Source of the DNA: an uncultured Eubacteriales bacterium
GTDB lineage: Bacteria; Bacillota; Clostridia; Oscillospirales; CAG-272
Direction of reading: 5' to 3'
Assembly (NCBI GenBank): GCA_900542425.1
Contig: UQNQ01000024.1
Span: 1 to 24,706 of the forward strand
Length of the DNA stretch: 24,706 nt
In this document: piece by piece, positions 15,235 through 22,600 of the stretch
How the letters are laid out: every line of letters starts with the position of its first letter
How positions within the stretch are numbered: position 1 is the first letter of the stretch
Position numbers and translations under genes: made by a program
Notes under the pieces: generated by a model
Databases searched by the model: none
What the model was told of the DNA's origin: nothing
Seen by the model: only the letters and a program-made list of their open reading frames with translations

Positions 15235-16681
15235 GTTTGCAAGCCTTGTAAAAAACGAGATCATCAAATTGACCAAGCGGAAGGGAACGCTTGTTATGAC
15301 GATTCTTTTTCTTGCGTGTATTATCGGCTTTACCGGCCTTTGCAAGATTGTCGGAAATTCCCGTGTAGATGAAACGGATTGGCGCCAAGAGGCATTTCAG
15401 GATGGGCAAGTGGCTGGAAATATAGAGTATTACGGACAGCTATACGAGGATTCCATTGTGCGTGATGAGAATGGTCACATTCTTTCTTCTGATATGGAAT
15501 TCAAGCAGTTGTATGAATACTGGACGTATCTTTCGGAACAGGAAATCCGCTATGATGATTGGATGTATCGGAATGGATTATACGAACAGTACTGTGGGTT
15601 AAAATTCGCTCTTGAAAATGGGATGGCTGGAGATTTTGCATACGAGTATCAAGCGGAAATTGCTAAAATCGAAAGCTATATGAAAACGGATGGGTGGAAG
15701 ATTTACTATCAGGATAAAATATCGGAACTGCAAAGTGGGTATACAGGTGCGGATAAAGATGCCCAGCTTTGGTTTTACCGATATTCCATAGACCGGGAAA
15801 TCGCGCCTGAATCCGGTGAACGGTACACGCTTTTGCTGTCTGTACTGGAATCCAAGACATCGCTTGCCGAACTTACTGCCAAGTTACAGGCAGGAGAGGA
15901 AGTATCTTCTGACAGAATCTCTGAGCTTCAGGATGAGGTGACGCTTGGCGTATATCGTCTTGACAACAATATCATAAGGGATATTTCTGCAGAGGTCAAA
16001 AACAGCAGTCTTTTTGAAATTTCAGAAATCAATTTATGGTCGGTTTTTGCCGCTTGCAAAACCTTAATTAAGCTTGTCGGCGTTATGTGTATTGTCATTG
16101 CAGGCAGTATTATCGCTTCCGAATTTTCCCAAGGAACCTACAAATTCTTACTGATGAGTCCGGCTAAGAGATGGAAAATTCTTGTAGCTAAATTTGTTAC
16201 TGTGATTTTGTTTGGCATTGCCATGATGGCGGTTCTTTATTTGCTGTCGCTTTTGTGCTGTATTTTGTTTTTTGGGGTCGCAGATCTTTCGCTGCCGCTA
16301 CTTTCGGTACAAAACGGCATGGTAGTGACAAACTCGCCGCTCCTTTCGATTATAGGGGATTATCTCTTATCGTCCATCGAGATTCTTGCGATGACAATGC
16401 TTGCTTTTGCCATTTCCGCGCTGGTTAAGGGAAATGCGCTTGCCATCAGTGTATCGTTGCTTACATTCTTTTCCGGAACACTGATGGAAACCATTCTGCG
16501 CAGCTTCGGTGTGGATTTCGGCAGATATTTGATTTTTGCAAATCTGAATTTGCCAGAATTGTATGCGGGAACGGAATTTTATGCCGGTCAGACATTTGGC
16601 TTTGCGGTCATGGTTATTCTTTGTCATCTGATTGTTTTTGGCTGGACAGCATGGGATGCTTTTACGAGACGGGAAATGTAG
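15227..16681 (+). CDS. ABC-2 type transporter permease
   Basis: 484 aa from TTG 15227, with AAGGGGG 8 nt upstream; a GTG at 15218 is in frame but would overlap the ribosome-binding site. One N-terminal helix (VMTILFLACIIGFTGL) is followed by an extracellular region of about 225 residues, acidic and rich in Tyr and Glu. Then come about five more helices (GVMCIVIAGSIIASEF, ILFGIAMMAVLYLLSLLCCI, ILAMTMLAFAISALV, ALAISVSLLTFFSG, FAVMVILCHLIVFGW). The SEFSQGTYKFLLMSP segment is the conserved ABC-2 motif facing the ATPase. This topology matches the NatB/YhgE-like permeases with a large outer loop. Confidence 0.9.
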   Translation: MHKFASLVKNEIIKLTKRKGTLVMTILFLACIIGFTGLCKIVGNSRVDETDWRQEAFQDGQVAGNIEYYGQLYEDSIVRDENGHILSSDMEFKQLYEYWTYLSEQEIRYDDWMYRNGLYEQYCGLKFALENGMAGDFAYEYQAEIAKIESYMKTDGWKIYYQDKISELQSGYTGADKDAQLWFYRYSIDREIAPESGERYTLLLSVLESKTSLAELTAKLQAGEEVSSDRISELQDEVTLGVYRLDNNIIRDISAEVKNSSLFEISEINLWSVFAACKTLIKLVGVMCIVIAGSIIASEFSQGTYKFLLMSPAKRWKILVAKFVTVILFGIAMMAVLYLLSLLCCILFFGVADLSLPLLSVQNGMVVTNSPLLSIIGDYLLSSIEILAMTMLAFAISALVKGNALAISVSLLTFFSGTLMETILRSFGVDFGRYLIFANLNLPELYAGTEFYAGQTFGFAVMVILCHLIVFGWTAWDAFTRREM

Positions 16682-16694
16682 TCTTTTCATAAAA

Positions 16695-16740
16695 AACAGA
16701 ACGGTATCGCGGGTTTCCGAATACCGTTTTGTTTTTTTTT
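16695..16740 (+). terminator. Intrinsic terminator of the ABC transporter operon
   Basis: AACAGAACGGTAT (16695-16707) pairs with ATACCGTTTTGTT (16721-16733; one G-U pair) across a 13-nt loop and runs into a T-tract. Confidence 0.88.
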
Positions 16741-16953
16741 CAGAAAGTTCTTGTTCTGTGATGAGAAGGCACGGTAAATAGGCTTGGAATAGACATCGGA
16801 AATGAATTTTGATCTGATTATGAAATAGAAGAGAGAAACGTGTTTTCAGCCCAAAATTCCCCTATATTTGATTAAGATAGAAACTCACAGGAGAATCCTT
16901 GCTGCCTATGTGCCTGAATTTTCGCGGTTTTCCGTGTTTTTGTGTCCGATATC
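16741..16953. other. Gene-free stretch upstream of guaA
   Basis: No gene or known RNA element recognised. It was examined for a purine riboswitch, but the conserved core bases of that aptamer are not present. Composition is AT-rich and unremarkable. Confidence 0.5.
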
Positions 16954-16982
16954 TTGCTTTTTTGGATTCTTTTATATATAAT
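16954..16982 (+). promoter_or_regulatory. Sigma-A promoter of guaA
   Basis: TTGCTT at 16954-16959, 17-bp spacer, TATAAT at 16977-16982. Leader of about 65 nt before the ATG at 17055, containing GGAAGG 11 nt before the start. Confidence 0.7.
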
Positions 16983-17054
16983 AAAAAAGTATTGGTATGG
17001 AATTGACCTGTCAAAGGAATTTCAAAAATTATTTTTCGGAAGGTATGAAATCCT

Positions 17055-18926
17055 ATGAAAGAGAAAATCGCAATTTTAGACTGCGGCGGGCAGTATACGA
17101 AGGTGATTGACAGACGTGTTCGTGAGGCGGGCGTCTATTCGGATATATTTCCGATCGGAATCGAAAAAGAAAAGCTTGCGGATTATTCTGCACTGATTTT
17201 AAGCGGAGGACCGTCAAGCGTTTGGAGCGATGCGGCCCTGAAATATGACGAGGGAATTTTTGACCTTGGTCTTCCTATGCTCGGAATTTGCTATGGTATG
17301 CAGCTTATCTGTGAGCATTTCGGAGGGCGTGTGATGCCGGGGGTAAAGACGGAATATGGTCAGATCGTCATTGATGTCGATCCGTCATGTCCACTGTTTG
17401 CAGGTCTTGACCGGAAGCAGCCGGTATTGATGAGTCACGGCGATGCCGTGAAGGTGCTGGCGCCGGGCTTTTCCTGTGTTGCGAAGACAGGCGAGGTTGT
17501 CGCCGCCATTTATGACGAAAAGCGAAAGATTGTAGGCGTACAGTTCCATCCGGAGGTGGATCCGACGACAAACGGTGTTCAGATGCTTGAAAATTTTCTG
17601 CGCGGTATCTGTGGGCTCCGTGAAGTCTATGCGCTGGATGACCGTATCGAAACTTCCGTGGCGATGATTCGGCGGCGCGCCGCAGGCAAAAAGGTGATGG
17701 TTCTGGTTTCCGGCGGAGTGGATTCTGCGGTGACAGCAGCACTGCTTACCAAAGCGCTGCCTGCGGAAAATGTATATGCGATTCATATTGACCACGGAAT
17801 GATGCGCAAAAACGAAAGTGATATTATCTGTGAAAATCTTGCTTCTCTGGGACTTGTCAACATGAAACGTGTCAATGCGGCGGACGAGTTCTTTTTCGGA
17901 AAAGTGGATGACGGAACAGGTACACTGATTGGACCTCTCTCCGAAACCTGTGATCCTGAAATGAAGCGTAAGATTGTCGGTTCCATGTTTATCAAGGTTA
18001 CAAGGGAAGCGGCGGAGGATCTCGGCATTGATTTCGACAACACGTTTCTTGCGCAGGGCACTCTGCGGCCGGATTTGATTGAAAGCGGAAATCCGGATGT
18101 CAGTGGTTATGCGAATAAAATCAAAACACATCATAATGATGTGGATATTGTACGTCAGGCTAGAGAACGAGGAATGATTATTGAAACCAACTGGGACTGG
18201 CATAAGGATGAGGTGCGTCAAGTCGCCCGTATGCTTGGGCTGGATGAGTCGATTGCCTCTCGTCAGCCTTTTCCCGGTCCGGGTCTTTGCGTGCGTATCA
18301 TTTGTGCGGATAAACCGGCCGAGCTTCCGGAGAAAGCATTGCTGGATAAACTGGAAAACACCATGAAAGATACGGAATATACTGCCGCCGTTGCACCTAT
18401 GAACAGCGTCGGCGTACAGGGTGACCACCGCAGTTACCGCCATCTTGCAGTCCTGAAAGAAAACGGTGCGGCAGCCTCGGCAGACTGGAATCGAATCTTT
18501 GACATTTCCAAAAAAATTCCCAACGAATGTGATTTTATCAATCGTGTTGCCTATCGAATTGCCGGAATTTCTGATTCTTTTGGAGATTTTCGCTTCAAGC
18601 CTCTTCATATCGGCTATGCTTCAACAGATTTACTTCGGGAGGCAGATGCCATTGTGACGGGGTACGTGATGAATCCGAAAATCAGCCAATGCTTTGCAGT
18701 GCTGCTTCCGTTTGCTGACGGGGAAGACGGGAAGTATTCCATCGCCGTCCGTGCGGTTTGCACAACCGATTTTATGACTGCACGCCCTGCCGTGCCTGGT
18801 GAGGATTTTGAGGTATCCTCGTTGATTTCTGCTGCCGATAAAATTTTGGAAACACTCGGCGATCGTATTTCCTCCGTATATTATGATGTTACCGGTAAAC
18901 CGCCGGCAACCGTCGAGTGGGAATAA
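17055..18926 (+). CDS. guaA: GMP synthase (glutamine-hydrolysing), long form
   Basis: 623 aa. The class I glutamine amidotransferase domain (1-190) has the triad Cys79 (GICYGMQ), His165 and Glu167 (FHPEVDP). The ATP-pyrophosphatase domain has the PP-loop SGGVDS at 219-224, GTLRPDLIES and RQPFPGPGLCVRI. It converts XMP, ATP and glutamine to GMP. Most bacterial GuaA proteins are near 510-525 aa; here about 100 extra residues sit in the dimerisation domain after GVQGDHRSYRH (DWNRIF...INRVAYRIAG...), the same place and pattern as in the human enzyme. The C-terminus YDVTGKPPATVEWE is conserved. ATG 17055 is preceded by GGAAGG; an out-of-frame ATG at 17045 is ignored. Monocistronic. Confidence 0.96.
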   Translation: MKEKIAILDCGGQYTKVIDRRVREAGVYSDIFPIGIEKEKLADYSALILSGGPSSVWSDAALKYDEGIFDLGLPMLGICYGMQLICEHFGGRVMPGVKTEYGQIVIDVDPSCPLFAGLDRKQPVLMSHGDAVKVLAPGFSCVAKTGEVVAAIYDEKRKIVGVQFHPEVDPTTNGVQMLENFLRGICGLREVYALDDRIETSVAMIRRRAAGKKVMVLVSGGVDSAVTAALLTKALPAENVYAIHIDHGMMRKNESDIICENLASLGLVNMKRVNAADEFFFGKVDDGTGTLIGPLSETCDPEMKRKIVGSMFIKVTREAAEDLGIDFDNTFLAQGTLRPDLIESGNPDVSGYANKIKTHHNDVDIVRQARERGMIIETNWDWHKDEVRQVARMLGLDESIASRQPFPGPGLCVRIICADKPAELPEKALLDKLENTMKDTEYTAAVAPMNSVGVQGDHRSYRHLAVLKENGAAASADWNRIFDISKKIPNECDFINRVAYRIAGISDSFGDFRFKPLHIGYASTDLLREADAIVTGYVMNPKISQCFAVLLPFADGEDGKYSIAVRAVCTTDFMTARPAVPGEDFEVSSLISAADKILETLGDRISSVYYDVTGKPPATVEWE

Positions 18927-18936
18927 TCGTCACTTT

Positions 18937-18978
18937 CCCGAAAGTTCTTATGTATCAAGGACTTTCGGGTTTCTTTTT
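18937..18978 (+). terminator. Intrinsic terminator of guaA
   Basis: CCCGAAAGTTCTT (18937-18949) pairs with AAGGACTTTCGGG (18957-18969; one G-U pair), followed by TTTCTTTTT. Confidence 0.88.
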
Positions 18979-19044
18979 GCCTCGGATACATGAAAAGTAT
19001 ACAGCGGGTACACGAAATACCATGCCAAAATCATGCAAAACTCT

Positions 19045-19263
19045 CTAATTTGTTTGCAATTTTGTTTTGCTGACTTGGTACAGATGAGAATAAATTCCTA
19101 AAGTTGTTGACACATTCTCATGTCCAAGGCGCTCACTGATAACCAGCGATGCAAACCTAATATAAGTGAAAAAGCTTACATGAGTATGGCGCAGATCGCG
19201 AATCCGGATTTGTTTTCCCCCCCCCCCGCCGATCTGCATCTGCGTTGCAGTGCATGTTTTCAA
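19045..19263 (-). pseudogene. Tyrosine recombinase (integrase) C-terminal relic
   Basis: 72 codons, about a fifth of a full integrase. The retained part is the catalytic end: IRDLRHTHVS, VISERLGHENVSTT and GIYSHLY, with the LGH histidine and the final tyrosine nucleophile in place. In the HxLRHT box the first His is replaced by Arg (RDLRHT). Upstream coding sequence is lost: no matching frame is seen from 19264 to 19450, and the remaining start has no ribosome-binding site. An 11-G run (minus strand) lies just before the box. The relic sits 119 nt past the stop of guaA, pointing at it, as integrases do beside their attachment site. Probably a remnant of an island or phage inserted at guaA. 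Confidence 0.82.
19217..19227 (+). repeat. Homopolymer of 11 C inside the integrase relic
   Basis: Eleven consecutive C bases, far outside the composition of the surroundings. It encodes a Gly run in the relic. Such runs slip during replication and also cause sequencing errors, so the exact length is uncertain. Confidence 0.9.
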
Positions 19264-19374
19264 TAAAATACAAATATCCTTTCAAAAATCGCAGTCTGTC
19301 ATTGTGCATATTGCTTTATTATCCATTAAAAATTTGTAAATTATAACAAAATTGGATAAACACTCAAAATGCTA

Positions 19375-19403
19375 TTGACTAAACTTTGTATAAATGATAC
19401 AAT
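19375..19403 (+). promoter_or_regulatory. Promoter upstream of the leader RNA and RHS gene
   Basis: TTGACT at 19375-19380, 17-bp spacer, TACAAT at 19398-19403. It is the only good promoter seen between guaA and the RHS gene. Transcription would start near 19410. Confidence 0.75.
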
Positions 19404-19405
19404 AA

Positions 19406-19576
19406 AAAACAGGAATTATGAACTGTTTTAAACTTATCATTGAACAAAGGAAATCGATTGTGCATCAGAATGATGACTTATGCAGAAAGCTCGACGGACT
19501 TCCCATGCCGTGCTTTTTCCATATGCCTATATATCCGGCGCAAAATCAGCCTGTCTTGATTTTGCGCTTTTTATTT
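19406..19576 (+). ncRNA. Putative structured leader RNA ending in a terminator (small RNA or attenuator)
   Basis: Between the promoter and the terminator lie about 130 nt able to fold in several stems: AAAACAG/CTGTTTT (19406-19429), TGCAT...ATGCA around CATC/GATG, and GAAAGC..ACGG paired with CCGT-GCTTTTTC. The final stem is the terminator at 19538-19567. A 43-codon frame (GTG 19460 to TAA 19591, AAAGG 9 nt upstream) crosses the terminator stem, so real coding is doubtful. No known riboswitch class was recognised. Because no second promoter is seen before the RHS gene, read-through of this terminator could control that gene. Confidence 0.45.
19538..19576 (+). terminator. Intrinsic terminator between promoter and RHS gene
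   Basis: GCGCAAAATCA (19538-19548) pairs perfectly with TGATTTTGCGC (19557-19567) across an 8-nt loop, followed by TTTTTATTT. Confidence 0.88.
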
Positions 19577-19597
19577 GCACGTTATTGTTAAGAGTTG

Positions 19598-19638
19598 AAA
19601 TCTGTTTTTTGAAATGTTGTTTTTTGGAAAACAGATTT
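19598..19638 (+). other. Second hairpin in the RHS leader
   Basis: AAATCTGTTTT (19598-19608) pairs perfectly with AAAACAGATTT (19628-19638) over a 19-nt loop, just before the ribosome-binding site. There is no clean U-tract, so it is more likely an mRNA 5' structure than a terminator. Confidence 0.5.
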
Positions 19639-19669
19639 TAAAATAAAAAACAAAAGAAAGGAAACAGCA

Positions 19670-22600
19670 ATGAAGACATTTACCAAGGTTTTATCCGTTT
19701 TTCTCAGTATTTTGATGATCCTCTATCTTGTACCGTCATTTGTCTATGCACAGACGGTGGAGGATATCGCGTCTTTGTTGAGCAGCGGCGAAGACGAAGC
19801 TCCGGTTCTTGGGAACGGAACAACGGAGTTCTATGCGCTCGGCGAGGATACTTCCATGCGCACAGAAAACGCCAAGTATATACGGATGTCGGACGGCTCG
19901 TATTACGTGGCGATGTATGAAAATGCCGTACACTATTTGGATGAAAACGATGTATGGCAGGAAATCGACAATACCCTTTCTGCTTCCGGTGCGCAGGATG
20001 CTGATGATTATGAGGGGGTTGAAGCTGCAAACGGCAATCGAAGCATAAAGTTTGCCCAAAACAGCAATGCCTCAGGGCTTCTCACAATCAAGGAGGGATC
20101 TTATAAAATTCGGTTTTCTCTGGCAGAGGCAAACAAAAGCAAGGCAGCTGTAATCACCAATCCCGGCTCTCATGCTGAGGATGCCACGACTCTTGAGAAA
20201 ATCACAGAGGTCAAAAAGGGAGTGTCCAGCGTTTTGTACGAGGATATTCTGGATGGTGTTGACCTTGAATATGTCGTCATCGGAAATTCCGTCAAAGAAA
20301 ACCTTATTGTCAAAGAGAAGGCAGAGTCTTATGTCTACACATTTGACATGAGACTGAATAAGCTTTGTGCGGAGCTTACGGAAAACGGCGAGATTGTTTT
20401 GAAAGACGAAACAAGCGGCGAGGCGGTTTATCTGATTTCTCTGCCGTTTATGACGGATGCAAACGGGGCGGTTTCCACCGAAGTCCGATATACTCTTACG
20501 CAAACAAAGAATAAAGAATATCGGATCACGGTTACAGCGGACGCCACATGGATCAATGAAGACGGACGAGCCTTTCCGGTTACGATTGATCCGCCGATAG
20601 AGGTTGAGACAAGTGCCGCTGTGAATACTTATGTTTATGAAGGAGATCCTAATACCTCCTACGGTCCTACCCCCCTTGTGCCTGTTGGATATTCTGAAGA
20701 AAATGCGTACCGATATTATTGGAAGCTTTCTTCCTTGCCGGATATCCCTCAAAACAGCATCATTACATCATCTTCACTTTCCCTGCATCTTGTTACGGTA
20801 GCAACCGCCTCTGCTTCTGTGCCGATTTGCGTATACGAGGTAACAGGTTCTTGGAATGAAAACATAACATGGAATACACAGCCGACGATCAATTCCACTG
20901 TAGTTGATTATCAGATAGTCAGCGCAGACATGGAGGATATCTATCTTACATGGGATATTACGCGCATCGCGAAAAAATGGTATTACGGAGCGGAAAACAA
21001 AGGCATAACGTTTCGCTCTATGCCGGAAAGCGGGACATTTGACGACTCGATATATGCCGTATTTCACAGCGCTGATACCAGTTCCTTACGCCCGATTTTT
21101 ACCGTCATTTATCGGAACTCAGCGGGTATTGAGGACTATTATACATATCATACGCAGTCTGTCGGCAGAGCGGGTACCGGATATCTTCATGATTACACAT
21201 CTCAGCTGACGCTTGTCCGCACGGACATCACAGCGGAAAGTACCGTTATGCCTTTTACCATGAGTCATATATACAATGACGCGTATGCAGGGCAGATGTT
21301 TACAGAGAGCACGAATAACCATGTCATCCACACCGTAAATTTTGCATCGATGACCATGGGATACGGATGGAAGCTGAGTGTGCAGGAGACGGTCGTACCC
21401 GTGACCGTCGGCGGAGAGCTTTACTATGTCTATAATGACAGTGACGGAACCGAGCACTACTTTGGGATGGTAAACAACACCTACACGGATGAGGACGGAC
21501 TTGGTTTAACACTCTCGGTTTCAGGCAATCAATATACCATGACAGACAAGATGGACAATCAGAAAATCTTTGTCAACGGAATCCTCTACAAAATCATTGA
21601 CGCAAACGGAAATACCGTCAGAATGGTATACAACGGTTCGGGCGGCATGCCGATGGTAAACGGAAGTCAGCTGCAAAAAGTGGAAAGATATCTGAACGGG
21701 CATTTGACAGAATCCACTGCGGAAACACTGGCGACTTTTGAATACGATAATTGGGGACGTCTTGTTACCATGATCGATCTTGTCGGAAGAGAAACGACAT
21801 TCCTCTATACGGGCAATCAATTGACTATGGTCATATATCCGGACGGAAGCACGATGCAGTATACCTATACCGACAATATCCTGACATCCGCTTATGACGG
21901 AGAAGCAAAATACGGTGTGGAGTACTCCCTGTATACCTATCCTTCCTCTACCTCACCGGACTATAACTGGAAAACCGTCAGAGATATAAAAGAGTATTAT
22001 GTAGGAGATTACGGTAAGTCCTACGGGCAGGAACTGGAGGTCGAAAACGTCTTTGGCATGTATACCCGGTATACAGATCAAGGAAATGACGACAGCTATT
22101 ATACGCAGGATGATGTGGTAACCACATATTGTTTTGATACCGAAGGAAGGACGACCGGCGTATATTCCACCAACGGAAATTATGACAGAATATATGGTGC
22201 GAGTTCCTCCGGTTATACCGATGTGGACGGTACTTCCGGAAAGAAAAACCGAATCGATTCCTTTGGGGTGACGGGTGCGCTTCCGCAGAATCTTCTCACA
22301 GACGGCAGCGCGGAAAGCGCTTCGGCATGGACGGCATCCGGCAGCGGGGCTGTCCGAACCACGTCGAAGAAACATACCGGAGATTATGCGCTTTCGCTTA
22401 CTTCCTCATCGGCATCCGCCTCGGAGGTTCGGTTCTATCAGGCTTCTGACACATTGTATTATGGTTATACCTACACGGTTTCCGCTTATGTGGATGTCAG
22501 CGGACTTAACTCCATTTCGTCTGACGGCGGTGTCTATCTGAAAGCATCAAACTCGACGGAAACTCATATCGGGCAAAAGCTGAATTTCAATCTCACATCG

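Noticed and set aside
16741..17054. Purine riboswitch upstream of guaA
   Set aside because: The conserved purine aptamer core is not found and no terminator alternates with a fold there.
17385..18608. 407-codon minus-strand frame opposite guaA
   Set aside because: Antisense shadow of a fully conserved GMP synthase.
19406..19576. c-di-GMP (GEMM) riboswitch before the RHS gene
   Set aside because: Class I and class II conserved core bases were looked for and are not present, although the general layout would fit.
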